Shown: positions 1 through 13,390 of the stretch, in pieces
Layout: every line of letters starts with the position of its first letter
How positions within the stretch are numbered: the stretch's first letter is position 1
Origin: Isoperla grammatica
Lineage: Eukaryota; Arthropoda; Insecta; Plecoptera; Perlodidae
Direction: 5' to 3'
DNA: 64,000 nt
Assembly: GCA_945910005.1 (NCBI GenBank)
Contig: OX246740.1
Span: forward strand, 55,607,221 to 55,671,220
Made by a program: the position numbers and the translations under genes
Notes under the pieces: model-generated
The model's database searches: none
What the model saw: only the letters and a program-made list of their open reading frames with translations
Told to the model about the DNA's origin: nothing

Positions 1-2273
1 GAAATGTAAATTTGTATAATGTAATTTTGCCTTAAATATGCAACGACAATAATTTAACAAACGAATTTAACAAAACGTAAAATAGATGCGTGTTTTTTGC
101 AACGTGACTATGAGTATGATTGCGAATACCCTACAACCAGTATTTGTTTGAACACTTGAATAAGTTTCTCGAGAAAACCTACAGATTTGCAGTATATAAT
201 ATACTCTCTTTCTTGGCTTTATCTCGTTTATAGTGAGCTTATCTGCTGAACATGATGAGTTCTTTCAACTTCGCATTCCTTTTCACATTCCTGACCCTTT
301 AGATCACAAAATCGAAAGTAAAGATTTATAGCCATGTATTTATTTATATATAAAAATATTTTTACTAAAATCGTCTCGAAAGGTTGAAAAGCAAGAAGAT
401 ATTACATCCAAAGATCATTCAACCCAAAACTTTCCCCCGACAACTTTCCGCTACTTCCTCTATAGAGAAAGATTTATTTCAAACTCATTCAGAAGTTTTA
501 TTTACTCTCATACTAATGGAGTTTCTGTGTAGTAGATGTCCGATCCCACCCAAGAAGGTAACTGATGATTAGAAGTATGTTACGATAACCTTCATTGTTG
601 TCGGCTGTCGCTGTGCCTGCAGCGCCTCGGGCTCGGTTGAAAGCGAGGGGACATCGAACGGGCAATGTATCAGGATCAAGATGTATTTGTTATGATGGCC
701 GCGCGAGGCGCATTCTCGAAATGATATAAGTTAAAGTGGTCTCGGTCTGTTCGAAAAGTCGCACAGTTCCATAAGTCGCCGCCGTTATCTCCGAGCGGAC
801 GTATAGAAAAAAGAGGAATAAAGTACAAGGCGGGTTATCTCCGACCCCGCAGCTGTACTGTGTACTGTGTATACTCTGTCCGAACCGGGAAAATACATCG
901 AGTACAAACGAAAAAACTTCAAGTACACTTGGAAAACTTTTACTTGCTACATTTACTACTATGGCTGTACGTTGGTTTTTCTTTTCTTCAATGTTTGTCT
1001 GCGACAACGCCGGAAAACACATAATATATCAAGTGTTCATAGTTGTTATGGATGCACACATATAAAGGCACCTTATGTACATTTTTTAGAATCAGTGCAT
1101 ATCTATAATAGAACCGAAATAATAATGAATTAAAGGCGCATCTGAATTGGAAATTAACGGTAGCAGTAAAATTAACGTTTGAGTCAATCCCACTATCTTG
1201 GCTATTACCGTAGGTTTCATCACCCAATGGTATTGTCTACAACGTTACCGTTACTGTTCACTTAAATATTAATTTTCAATGTGAATGAGACTTTATTAGA
1301 TGTTGACTTGTTTCAGTTAAACCTAATCTCCACGATTGTTTGGTACATGTGTGCCCTGAAACCACAACGAATCAAACTTTCAAACACGCACATATTTTTC
1401 TGAATACCTACGAGTACGACCCTATACATAACATGTAATAACAATTCTTATAAATTGTAATATCCTTTGTAATTCTTCAAATGTAATAATTGTGTGACAT
1501 TTGTGCTGAAATTGTGGAATTGTGTGAAAAGTGACAACTCAAATAATGTCCTGCAAAAATGAGTAATTTATATACAATATGACACACTTTCAGTATACTA
1601 TGTTAATCTAGTTCAATCAGGTTCTTCAATATGTAGCCTTATTGTGCCCCCCGAAGGCTCATTTTCAATGATAAACGTTGACACATGCTAGATAACTCGA
1701 AGGGCTGTATCCGTTTAACTGACAAACAAAGCCAGTTCCCAATACCCAACAGTTTGGCGTTACTTATCTGCGAGTTATGTATAGGGTCAATAGTGAGACA
1801 GACGGTAATTCACTTTGTGCGACTATCCTACAGAGATATTGACCCGCGAGCACATCAAACTAATAACAACAACATCTCGCACTCGATTGCTTAACAGTGT
1901 CTCATGTCTACATTACCGCGTTCAAGCGATGCTCAAGGGTTCATTAAAATGTGTAATTAATAGCGTATACTATCTCCTCAACTGAATCCGAGAGTAGCAA
2001 TATTCGAATTCATATCTCAAACCTAATGACTTAACAGAGTTTCTATCTCTTCAAGTTGTGTTTTTCTTTCCTTTTTCCCCCTCGTCGTTCGCCATTAAAT
2101 ACGGATTCATTTCTCACTCCATCATTCCTCTAGTAACAAAAAGTAAAAGTATTAAACAGATATTGCGAAGATCCTTTAATATCGTCGAGATAATAAGGTA
2201 TATGTTTCTTCAGCCAGTTTTATTCGAAGTCTAACATTTAGTTTATTATTGCAACGTGATCAATTCAAGGAAA
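1..2273. other. Intergenic, no supported gene
   Basis: AT-rich sequence with only short open frames and no recognisable domain. A GC-richer patch at about 597-900 contains a 9-codon ATG frame (695-724) and a short duplicated phrase (ttatctccga, twice). It could be an unrecognised promoter or first exon, but nothing decides this. No repeat family seen elsewhere in the window was recognised here. Confidence 0.5.
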
Positions 2274-2417
2274 ATGGATGTCTACGTTGAAAACTTAATC
2301 AGCAGAATCCAAAATGCTGACGCGATTTACAAGGAAAGTGAATCCGCCGGAGAGGAGAAATATGTCCGTCTGGCAAGGGGTGTACAAGACGTATTAGTGC
2401 CTTGTCGCATCACTTGA
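2274..2417 (+). CDS. Candidate short coding exon or 47-aa ORF, unknown
   Basis: An ATG in a good context (A at -3, G at +4) opens a 47-codon frame beginning MDVYVENLISRIQNA and ending at TGA 2415-2417. The protein is polar, charged and helix-like (KESESAGEEKY in the middle), with codons unlike the AT-rich flanks. It could be the first exon of a multi-exon gene on the plus strand, but no downstream exon was found and no strong splice donor lies inside it. I do not recognise the protein. It may be fortuitous. Confidence 0.2.
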   Translation: MDVYVENLISRIQNADAIYKESESAGEEKYVRLARGVQDVLVPCRIT

Positions 2418-4033
2418 CAAGGTCAATCGTATAATTCTCTAGCACTACAAACATTATATTCGATAAGACGAGAAAATTATATGTGAAGGAAAACAATATA
2501 AAACATGTCTTACGAGTTATTAAACATAGACACATCAACAATACTACTTCTCTTATTAACTATACTCAAATCAAGACACTTGAGGTATTATATATAACGC
2601 TACAAGAAAAAGTATATAATTGAGAGTAAAGTGTAAGATATATTTTTAATTTGTTTGTCTATTGAACATATTATTTACTACAATTGCGTTTCTAGAACTT
2701 TTAATAAACTCGTTTTAACAAATACATACAGGTAATTTAATGTATTTTGCCAGTCTATACAAACTCTTTCCCCGAATGGCTAAAAACTCCCGTGGCTATA
2801 ACATCTGTGAGAACGGTAATCAAAGTTGAGAAAGATACTTTTAATAAAAATATTTAATGCAATGAGCTTCTGAGAATGTCCTTTAAAGTCGTTTACGTGC
2901 TTCGCAGAAAGCGCTGTTGGCTTTTTATGTGTTTTATATTTGTATAAATGTGTCCAGAGATTAAACGAGACCTTCTAGCGACAATTAATTGGAATAATAA
3001 CGAAATAAAAACATTATACTCTCACTAAAACGTGACCAATTCACGCTTTTACAAAACAGCAATTTATAAATAAACAAATGATAAAACGTATTTTTTGGGA
3101 AATGCAAAAGAATGCGTGAATTTTGCGATAAATGCGTGATACTAACGACCAAGGTTGCTTGAATAGCCACTAGAGAGAGCGCACAACGATTCTTCAGCCA
3201 TCTTGAACGATGTGGAAATTAATCTAATTACGCACCTTGGCTGCTCAATAAGTTCTCCTTATATAACAAGTTCAATGAGGCGGAATCATGTGATTCCATT
3301 GAATCAAGAAATCGAACGATTTTTCTCGAATGCCGAGTTTCATTTCAAGCACATACGTTTAACTGATCCGGAAAACTGGCTACCAATTAACTTTTCTCGT
3401 TCTCATTTTTCATATTCCCTTTCTATTAAGTTCTTCACATAATTGCACCTTTCAATTAAGTTTGGTATGCCATATAACGACACATCTTTTCACGGTATAA
3501 TAAAATGGTTTCCGAGTTATTAAATACGTCTTCTCATTTATATAACCGTATTTCCAGACTTTGTCAGTCAGAATGCGCGTAACAGTTTTCAATCGAATGA
3601 AATTACAAGTTCGTAGCAAACGATGTATGAAACATTTACGAACTAATTTAACGCGAAACATGTCAATGTCAAAGGAGCTAGCGTTCTCCTATTTTAAGTA
3701 TTCAAACTTTTTTCCATTTAATGAGTCGTTTGGCAAGAGCATGATCGATACACATTACACTCGAATGATCTTGGTCGAGGCAAACTCGTAAAATAATCGC
3801 TATCACGTGACAGTATATCAACGAGACTTGATTGTGAGCACACGTCTATAACACTAGAGATGGAGTTGCAAAGAGATGACAAGATTTACAGTAAATTCTG
3901 TTTATGATTCAAAGCAGTGTTTGCTAGAAGGTATCCGATTATTGGATAGTGGTGCATGGTTTAAATCCACTTGAAACACACGTCTGTGTTCGAACCATAG
4001 CACACACACACATATGCAATAACATCCTATACT
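2418..4033. other. Intergenic, nothing recognised
   Basis: AT-rich DNA with short open frames on both strands. None shows a domain, codon bias or splice context that would support a gene. Confidence 0.5.
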
Positions 4034-4074
4034 GCCAATCAGTCCCCGTGTGTTGCCAATCAACCGTGACGTCA
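4034..4074. promoter_or_regulatory. Two CCAAT boxes plus a palindromic CRE
   Basis: GCCAATCA occurs at 4034-4041 and again at 4055-4062, exactly 21 bp apart (two helical turns). A full CRE palindrome, TGACGTCA, follows at 4067-4074. NF-Y binds CCAAT boxes and CREB/ATF factors bind CREs, and the pairing is common in animal promoters. No gene is visible directly next to it, so the target is unknown. Confidence 0.4.
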
Positions 4075-4199
4075 TCTATAACTCGGTCTGATTAGAACGT
4101 AATCCTCGGGCTTTCCCGGTAGACTTCGGTATAACGAACCCTCGCCGTTGATTATAAGCCGCGCCAATGTACGAAGAAAGCCGACGTTTTGGACAGACA

Positions 4200-4320
4200 G
4201 ACAGATTGCTTCTGCATTCTTCAGACACTGACTCCAGCACAGATGGTCCGGGGTTCGATACCCGGTTCGGACTGGGGTTTTAACACCAGGAATTGACTTG
4301 AGTCTATCGATATGTTACTA
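4200..4320 (+). repeat. Decayed tRNA-derived SINE fragment
   Basis: A tRNA T-arm-like hairpin with a B-box core lies at 4248-4265 (CCGGGGTTCGATACCCGG). The A-box half and an acceptor stem are not recognisable, so this is more likely a SINE relic than a tRNA gene. Confidence 0.35.
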
Positions 4321-7190
4321 GGATACAAGTAAAATGTGGCTTCGAAGCTGGATTAACGCAACTATACGAGTAACGACAGCAATGAAAATGGTAATTGCTA
4401 ATCGCACGATGTATTATTAAAAACAACTGTGATTTATTGTACTTGTATTACTATAGTTAGTACTTATTGTCATTATTGTACCGCGATTAATCCGACAGTG
4501 AAAGCAAATTATGTAAAGCGGCCTTTGTGTTTTACGAGAGAATCTTGAACTCTTTCTCTAAAAGTATTTTTGTTTCTCGTAATAAATCGATACGTTGATC
4601 ATCTCTTAAAAACATGTCAACATTAAAACATTTTGCAGGCTTACCCATTGCGAGGTCCGTGAACTTCTCCCGTGATTGAATGCGTGATGCATCTGAAAAC
4701 AAAGCGAGGAATTGCTTTTAATAAGACTAAAACCGTGAAGTACTATGGGAAATGAATACAATACAAGGCGATATCGCTAAATATAACAACGCATCTTTAT
4801 TTTCTTGCTCGTAATAACAATGTTACTCTATCAAACATTGTTAAATAATTTGTACAAAACACAAATAATGACATAAAGTAAGTAACTTTTACATAATCAA
4901 GTAATAATATAAATAAACATATAGGTTCAGAACCGAAACGATTTACGAAAAAAGTCGAAAAACACATTGGGGTCTCTTTCTCGCAGTCAGTAGCTCCATG
5001 GAATCGCAGCCCAACAATAACAAGACAATGAGGCGGCAAACCTACCAGTGGGATTAGAAAACCAAGGTTTTCGGTTACTCTGACACTCCTAAGCCAAAGC
5101 TTCCTGAACAGTTTACCCGGCGTCCTGAGACGAATACCGGGATTTAGTCCCGTAGGCTACTTGATCATACTTTATTACTTAGCAAACAGTCTAGACGACA
5201 GAATACTATTTCAATAGAGAGAGCGCTGCCGTTGTTTGAAGATGTAAATGTAAAATTGTTTACATGGCCTTAACTCAGGAGACAACATAAAGCATCCCGA
5301 GTGGTAATAGCAATCGAAATGCTTATACAAAGCTCTCAGCAGCCTCCCATCGTAACCGCGCCTTCACTACATCCTACATACATACATTTACTAATACATC
5401 TAAACATAACACGATTCAAAACAATGATAATGGAAATGAAACACTGAAACAAGCAATACGTTCATTTTGTAACGAATAAACAATATTGATTGTATTTTAT
5501 TATTAATACAAATGTGCGCTGATGATGGCAGAAATATTTGAACTCTATAAATTGACGAATATAAAAAACAGCAGAAACATGTTCAAATAGACGCGATCGT
5601 TATAACCCCATGTGTTTCAACTCTATCGGAATTGTTTGATAAAAACTATTCGAACGCTGTGTCTACAGTTTAGTATTTTATCTCCGGGACGTTATAGACA
5701 AAACAAATGTAAACAGTTATCTACGATCCTTTCAGTCGACAGTCAAACAATAATTACACGTACATTCAACAAACAAAAAAAAACTCTGCTTATATCAATA
5801 CCATATTTTTAATTACGCTATCATACATTGCTTTTATTCTCACGCGTACTTTATGTAGAAACATTGCTTACAAAGCAACGGAAGATAAATAATGTATTTA
5901 TTCAATACATTTTCTATAAATATTAAACTTCTCGACTAGGCCCGAGGTAGAATAGAACCAAAGTGTCTCTTCCGGTTGTGAAAGACAAAATGTTCTCAGT
6001 CTTTTCACCCCAGTAACTTCTCCAAATCTGATTCCACCTATTTGTGTGTTCCCTCATGTCCTCTCTCCTAGTTTCAGTTCATGTTAGTACAGGTCGGGAG
6101 AGCTCTATTTGTCGTACGAAGCGACTAAGGGGCCAACGCATGACTTGTGTACATCGTTAAAATATACAATATAATAATATTAATAATATGCCATATTACA
6201 CAACTTGCTTGGAGAGATTTCATTTTATAGACGTCAGAGTTTGTATGGAACCTTATATTTCTTTCTATACAGATCCACTCACCCTAAGCTGCCTACACTT
6301 TTCATCGACAAAATACGTGTTCGGTACCATAGAGTCTCTTCAAGCATATCTCAAGGGGCTTGGGAGCTTTCTGCTCGAGGATTACACAAATGAGCTTTTA
6401 TTTCCAACACGACAGTGATCTTTTCGCTCGATCCTAAATCTGAAGCAGACTAACTGAAATCTTATGCCTTCGTTAGATATACTTGGAAGGGTTTGGTTTC
6501 CTTATTATTGGTTAAAAGAATTACGCACAACAATCTTGAAGTGAACAAGCTAAGGTACGTATTGCTTTTACAATAATACATATCCGCTTTAAATATTCCG
6601 TTTTACATGATAAGTAATCGTAAAACTGCGACTATATTCCCACAGGATACTCTCTGCATATTCAAGCATATACTACTAGTATATTGCGCATTGATTGTTG
6701 CTTTGCGGTATGGAAAACAACTAAAGCAACATTTATTCGAACTGAACGAATGAATGTATAACTACTAAAATGTATATCATTGAATCACATAAAACTTGTC
6801 ACTGCATGTTGATTGCCAACTAGTGGATACGTAGCCTCGTATCTCTCTCTACGCAACTGTCTGTCTACTAAAAATAATGGGCAAACAAATATAGTTATAC
6901 TTGTTTTTCGTTCGTATTTTTTTTAGGAAATTGGCTTAACTCGGTGAAAGAAAACAACATCGTTACGTTAACAATATGTGATTATCGTATTTTCCCTTTT
7001 TGTGACATTCTATGTCATAACATTTCTTTGGCAACTCGATACATTCATATTCAAGCAAATGAATATTTAATTAATGCTATTGACATTGTATTGATATTTT
7101 CAATACTTAAAATTCACTTACGATACGTTGTTTAAAGGAAGACAATTCAAATTAAAATACTAATTACTTTGAGTTTCTCTACAAACAGCA
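4321..7190. other. Intergenic, no supported gene
   Basis: AT-rich sequence. Two overlapping plus-strand open frames near 6188-6418 have no recognisable domain and occur in ordinary AT-rich context. No repeat family was identified. Confidence 0.5.
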
Positions 7191-7350
7191 AGTAGTTATT
7201 TGGTGGGGATGCCTGGTTGCAAAACTTTTGATAATTTTTGTGTGCAGAGAGTAGTTATTTGGTTGGGGTGACAACGCTTTATAACCCAGTAGTGATACAA
7301 AACAAATACTCAATACTTTGGTGGGGGTGCCGGGTTTCAAAGCTTTTACA
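7191..7350 (+). repeat. Three degenerate tandem copies of a 60-70-bp unit
   Basis: Units start near 7191, 7250 and 7312. Each carries a variant of the phrase ttggtgggg(g/a)tgcc; the first two also begin agtagttattt. The first and third continue into similar text (ttgcaaaacttttgata versus ttcaaagcttttacata). An old local duplication; no function is visible. Confidence 0.5.
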
Positions 7351-8695
7351 TAGTATGATAATCGTTTGAGTTCTTTGAGTTCAAAGGCCCCCGGGTATTG
7401 CATTGATGTGCTCATAAATAGATAAAACAACGGTCTGAGTGAACACTCGTCATGTTGGTAACGACAGGCACGTCATGCTGCATATAAAGTCAATCAATAC
7501 TACTCACATTCTATTCTTTGTACATTGCAAAATAATTCACTTGCACAGACCGGCCTTTGTGATGCTTTGATCAAATGAACGTAGTTAAAGGTAAAAAGAA
7601 CAAACAGAATTATGAACAGTTTCGCAGATTTCGAAATGTTTAATAATTAGTCAATGACAACCAGGGAATGAATATTGATTGATAATGCTGTCTTTGATCC
7701 TAGAATGAACATTGACAAAAATTTGTCGAGGTCGTTTTTTATTGTTGGGTAAGTTGTGATCTAGAATTCTGCCGTGACGCCACAAAATAGATCCTCAAAA
7801 TCCCCTAGCGGAGACTCTTCGAACTTCTAAACCAAACACACATGACATGTTATAGACTGTATAAGTGATGACGTCAGATTAAACGGCGGACGAGCTATCT
7901 GACTCTAAACAACTTTCTGAAACAGTTATTATTTAAAGTAGTAATTGTATAATTACAATACTTGACTTATCAATTTGATCAACTTCTTTTTCACTGTTTC
8001 GTGCTAAGGAAAACGAAATATCTGAACGGATAACCCTCGCTACAAAGTTTGCAAAAACAAAACTATCTGTCAATTGTCAACTGTCATGATTGTTTGGAGT
8101 CACAAATACGGTTCGCCATTGGTTGACAAGGGGAAACGTGACGTCAAACTAATATACTCTATTCAAAATCCATGAAAACATAGCCTGAACGCTTCTAACT
8201 TATGTATTGGTCCTTGTGTTTAAATATTTCTAATTTCGTTAATTCGCTCAAGTGGTAGAGCACTTTCTCAAAACATCCACTCTCGTTTATAACTACCAAC
8301 CCTTTAATTCATGGCGTGGTTATGTACGGACCACTTGCTGACTTGCGAATACCCACAAATAACACAACAGTTGTTTTGTTTGTATTATGCTGAGAATGCT
8401 TAAACAATTCAATTCTGTCTACAACTCGACAATTATCTCGGCTATGTTGGCGCGCGTTCACCAACATATTTGTATGTTGGTAGACAAGAGGGATGGAGGA
8501 GTTTAATGCGATATTATGAATTACCTTCGTTTAGATGTAATACAAAACAAACAAGACGGGGTTATAGGGATCATGAAACGGCGAACGCTGTTCTCAAGCA
8601 AAGTGCACGAGTCGTTATTTCAATGGAGTAATAATATTGTATGACGAGTGTTTTAGTGGAAATCTTCAAGAACCATGTCATTGACCAACTGTTTA
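7351..8695. other. Intergenic; two CREs
   Basis: No gene recognised. TGACGTCA occurs at 7869-7876 and 8139-8146. The second lies 16 bp after an inverted CCAAT box (CCATTGG, 8116-8122), like the module at 4034-4074. Confidence 0.45.
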
Positions 8696-8835
8696 GGGTG
8701 GTATGCAGAGTCAGGTGTCAAGTCAAGTACAGGATTTGTTGCTATGGGATTGTTTTATTACATGCTGTTAAGAAGAACAAACCCCATAGCAACCATAAAC
8801 AAATCACATACTTAACACGACTCGAATGAGTGTGT
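8696..8835 (+). mobile_element. Foldback MITE, family B, copy 1
   Basis: The two ends are imperfect inverted repeats. The left arm runs from ATGCAGAGTC to TTGTTGCTATGG. The right arm reads CCATAGCAACCATAAACAAAT and ends near CGACTC. The loop holds ATTGTTTTATTACATGCT. The family recurs at 21160-21290 and partly at 43112-43153. There is no ORF, so it is non-autonomous. No target duplication could be settled. Confidence 0.6.
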
Positions 8836-10976
8836 GCTGGAAATTAATATTGAATATACTACTACGAACAAACGGCTTTTAGGTAGGCTTTTAGGTAGGT
8901 TCGTAAATAGCTAATACGTTACATAGCGTCCATGTCATATATGGCAACATATAGATATATATATATATGCCCCTTGTGACACTGACTTTGTTGTTGAAAA
9001 ACAGTCCCCAGGCGAATTTCTTTGTGAAAACACACAAATAGTGTGCTATTTCTATACCTACATGTTTCACAGAAGGTAAAAACAAAATTAATAATCCCTA
9101 TCGTATTTCTTCACGTTTTCTTTTTCATGGCTGTATCGTATATATACAGTGTATTGTGAGGGATATCGTCTAGGCCTGTGCTTGAAAGATGACGGCCCAA
9201 CTCAAAGGCGACACAAAGTGAGATTCGCTTCTATAAGAGAGAAGCCCCCTCCCCCACCCGCGGGAAAGATTTCAAAGACACCTGTCACCCACAGCCCTCT
9301 ACAGTGAAGCTACTCGGCCAATCAGAAGAGAGGGATGTGAACACGATTTCTATACAGTTGTCGATTTGTCAAAGCACCCGATCTGACCATTCTACCTACG
9401 TACGAGTGGTTTGTGACCAATCAACGACCGATTAACTATTATGAATCACTCATCGATCACGAAAGCATCTGTAAGGTTGATTCTGGGCAAGTATGCCCGT
9501 TCGACACTTCAATGTATTGAATAGTGGTTGCACACGTTCTGTAACAGATTAGTTTCCGAAATAAAACCACCCAGATTAACGTTATGTTAGTATATCTCAA
9601 GATACAAATTCTAAATAGTGAGGATGAACTACCCTGAAGTTTCGTAAGCACTTTACATTGTACTACATATATTAGTTTTGTTATTAATAGTTCCCACGTG
9701 ACGTCACAGCACAGCGGCCATGATTGCGACACAATTGGTGAGGACCAATCCTAGATCATTGGCAAATACTATTCAAATTTAATAAATAAGCCTAATTTAG
9801 AATTTAAAAAGTAAACATAATTAATACAAAAATGAGAAATTACCACAGATACCAATTGTATATCGAAAACAGGCTGGATTTTAAAGAACTAAGAATGTAT
9901 GTGTTCTACCACAAAAGCCTTCAATTGTTTCTCCATGGCAACGTCTAAGTTTGATCACAAATGTGGCCGCCACGCGCAAAGATGTGACGTACGTGCAACC
10001 TATGAATATTTAAATCAAGCTTACTTAAGTTATTTTTCTTAAATTTTGATTACATGGATTTAGAAAAAAAATATTTACCCTATTGTCTTCAGTATAAGTT
10101 AAATTGATCATACTAAACCACAGGATGCTGTGCTCTCATGTTTTCTATGTCATGTGGTATATTCTCAAGAAACCCGACAATTATGTTGCATGGTTTTGTT
10201 ATACTGAGATGATCCCACCGCCGGATAAGCTTTTCGTGGAGGAAACACGAAATCAAGAGTGCGCGAATGTTGGCAATTAACCTCCCTTGTGTCTCCGGGG
10301 GATGAAGCTTCTGCTCTAAATCCGTCGTGGGACGATTCCATTAGGGTTTGATTACACTGTAGGTAATAATACACTGCGGTAGCTACGAGGGAAACCAGAG
10401 TGTATTCTTGCAGTCATGTTTCGCGTCGGATAACAACGAGACGGTGACGTCACAAGGTAACGGTTTCTCGTTACGCTTGACTATAAAGAAGATTCGATAG
10501 AATTACAGACGAGCTATTTCTAGCGAGTTTAGTCGATGCAATAATTTGCCTTCGCGTGGGGTGACTTCAGTTTTTCAGTGTCGTATATTCAGAACCAAAC
10601 ATTCATCTATTCAATTACTTTCTAATGTAAATAATTGTTTTGTAACTAAATATGATGGTATGAATAAATAAAATATTTTCAAAATGTTCTTTCTCAGTAA
10701 ATAGAATGAAAACGATAGAGAAGATGCAGAATACGGTAATAAACGTTGTGTAATAAAACACTGGATGAACAAACGGTCAAAAGGTTATGCATGTCATAAG
10801 TTGAGTGTCAGAAAATGTTACACAAATATCTCTCTGAAGATGAGAAAAGGAACAAAACAATAATATGCAATTTCCAGTAAGAGCTTTAGTTAATTTTGAT
10901 GTAACTGTATGTTTATGCAATGCTAAAATACGTATGTTTAAATCAACGTGACGTAATACTTTATTCAAAGTGACAC
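8836..10976. other. Intergenic; two CREs
   Basis: No gene supported. TGACGTCA occurs at 9699-9706, where it overlaps an E-box (CACGTGACGTCA), and at 10445-10452. CCAATCAG occurs near 9318. A short (AT)n tract lies at about 8952-8967. Confidence 0.45.
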
Positions 10977-11072
10977 ATGGCGGAATTAATGAAACCCTCC
11001 GGCCTGGTGGAGGAGCCAGGTTGCACCGTGATGCGTTGTGTCGACGCCCTAACGGTTTTGGTCGCCTCTTAG
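10977..11072 (+). CDS. Candidate 31-aa ORF, unknown
   Basis: An ATG in good context (acacATGG) opens a 31-codon frame in a locally GC-rich patch, starting MAELMKPSGLVEEPG and ending at TAG 11070-11072. The composition looks more coding-like than its AT-rich flanks. A longer open frame lies on the opposite strand (10777-11094). I recognise neither. It could be a relic exon, a transposon-derived fragment or chance. Confidence 0.15.
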   Translation: MAELMKPSGLVEEPGCTVMRCVDALTVLVAS

Positions 11073-13330
11073 CAGAGCTGCACCAAATGAACACCGATAC
11101 AATATCGACTCATCGCGTCACAGGTGTACCCGGCGCCTCCACCAAAATAGCACAAAACAACACAGAAACAAAATTACAAACGAAAGTCAAACAAGAGTAA
11201 TGAGACCTTACCCAACCCAATCAAGAGAAAACATACAGATTATTTAAAAGCTATTTAATATATTTGTTTCATTCTGTTAGACTCTCTGCGATTACAGGGA
11301 AAGAATTGAAAGAACTAACGTGTACGTTAAAATCACCACCTCCAAATAATTGCACAATTATTCTGTAAACGTGACTTAATAACGGTAAATTGCATCTCGA
11401 TGGCCCCAGTTCCAACTCCTATTCATAAGACTCGGTTACTGCCAGATCAAACCACATGGACTTGTGAGTAGAATTAAATGTGTCTATGGATCTAGGGAAA
11501 ATAGGGCATCAACGTCAAACACTTCACGATTAGAAAATAGCGACGACAACACCACATAACACAGACTTGTGTGTGGAATATTGCGAAGGCCAAGTTTGCT
11601 TTACTGAATACAAAATTGAAAAAAGCAAGTGGTAAGTTTTTGCATCGCAATATTACTGCAGTATCCAGTACGTCTTACTTCAACGTAACCAGAACGAGTG
11701 TTCATTAAAAATAAGTGTCGGGTTTCATTATTATGTCGCCATTACGTTTTGATATTTTAATACTCACTCGAGGATAATCTATCTAGAGCATTACCTAGTG
11801 TATAATCACTTTTATCTCCGAGCACCTAATAGGATTAGCACCAGATGTAACGAGAAATACCCTATTTGAACAAAGATATTAATAAGAGAGAATATAGTTT
11901 CAATATAAATTAACACTGTGCAAAAGTATATCTGTTTTAGTCATAACTCATAGACAGGTACCGAACATTGAAATCGTAATTATATTTTATGTATTAATTT
12001 ATTTAATGCATATCCTATTCAGTTAACAGGCTTATTTACAAGTTCGCAATAAATATAACTACACAATGTACAATGAAACAATAGTAAAGACACTGCACAA
12101 ATCAGATAATATCTATTTAGTTTCTTCAGAACAAAATTTACGGGGCGAGAAATAATTCTAATGGTTTAATTTATGTTGGAAACAAGTCAATTCAAAGTAA
12201 CAACTATAAAATAATACGTACAAGCCTACGATACAGTTTTTAGTTCTTACTAAATAAAATGTATATCATCGTTCACTTTTACATTACTTGAAAAGAACGT
12301 TTACTATGGGTGATTTCAGTAGTGAAAGTACTCTTTCGCCATCTTTAGAATCTCTCTCTATTCGGTTAAAATGGAAAAGTCAGTGAAGTGTGTCGAGAAA
12401 ACACCCCCAGTTATTCGTACCGAGAATCCCATTAGCGTCAGACAAAACGAGAAAAAAAAAATATCGTGTGACGAAATTAAATAAACGAGCGTTCGGTACT
12501 TCCATGACAAAACAATGCTTTGGTTATCCGTCATCTTTGCGAGCTGGTACAAAAAACCTGCTGAGATGGAGGCATCAAACAAAAACCATTACCTCTCTCT
12601 ATGAATGTGACGTGACATTTTGACGGAAAGCTTGATTAGTTTTTTCGTTCGAATGGAAATGGAAAACAAATCCCTTGAGTTTTCTTTCAAAAATCCTTTG
12701 TAATACGCATATATATCTCACGTCATAATACACAATGGGGGACATATACAATAATAGCAAGTCACATTGACTACGGCCGTCTTTCAGATGAGGGTTCGAG
12801 GGTTTGTAATGGAAGATATCAAACACCTTTAAAACGACGTTGACGGAATCGGATCGCCGGCTGATCCTTATAATCTCTGGAGTGTCATATTATTGATCAA
12901 GGGTTTGAGCTGAGCAGTGAAACGAAATGTCAAACAAATCTGAATGCAATGTTATTTGAATATTGTAAATTTGACAGTGGGACCCAGATGACCACCTAGT
13001 TCCCCCTCTAGTTTCTATGGAATTGTTTTTTAAACATACTTTTTACATAAGGAAAACAAATTTAATATAAAGAACATCTATACATCATATATGCACACTG
13101 AAAATTGTCGTTGTATGTATTTACAATGTAAATCCACAGCCAAGTTTCACGCGAAGGAAGCCGCGAGCACAGCTTTAGATACAAACAAATGATGACACAT
13201 GAGAGACATCGTTAGTCCTTGGACTTAAACCAATGGTTAAACCACGAGGGGGGAAATGATTCTCACTGGCTTCGTATTGGTCACACATACCACTCACACA
13301 TGGCTACAAAGTGAACAATCTACACTTTTC
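11073..13330. other. Intergenic, nothing recognised
   Basis: AT-rich DNA with overlapping short open frames on both strands around 12358-12826. No domains, repeats or splice-bounded exons were recognised. Confidence 0.5.
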
Positions 13331-13390
13331 AGGTGGCTCGTTGGTCCAGTAGGTGGCTCGTTGGTCCAGTAGGTGGCTCGTTGGTCCAGT
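13331..13390 (+). repeat. Perfect 20-bp triplication at the SINE 5' end
   Basis: AGGTGGCTCGTTGGTCCAGT occurs three times head to tail (13331-13350, 13351-13370, 13371-13390). Only the last copy runs on into the rest of the tRNA-like head, so the A-box-containing 5' end has been tandemly triplicated. Confidence 0.9.

Noticed and set aside
8239..8265. tRNA A-box-like phrase GCTCAAGTGGTAGAGCA
   Set aside because: No B-box, anticodon hairpin or acceptor stem follows. At most a decayed SINE trace.
10777..11094. 105-codon minus-strand frame as a gene
   Set aside because: No domain, and its amino-acid composition looks random. It partly exists because of the GC-rich patch at 10977-11100.
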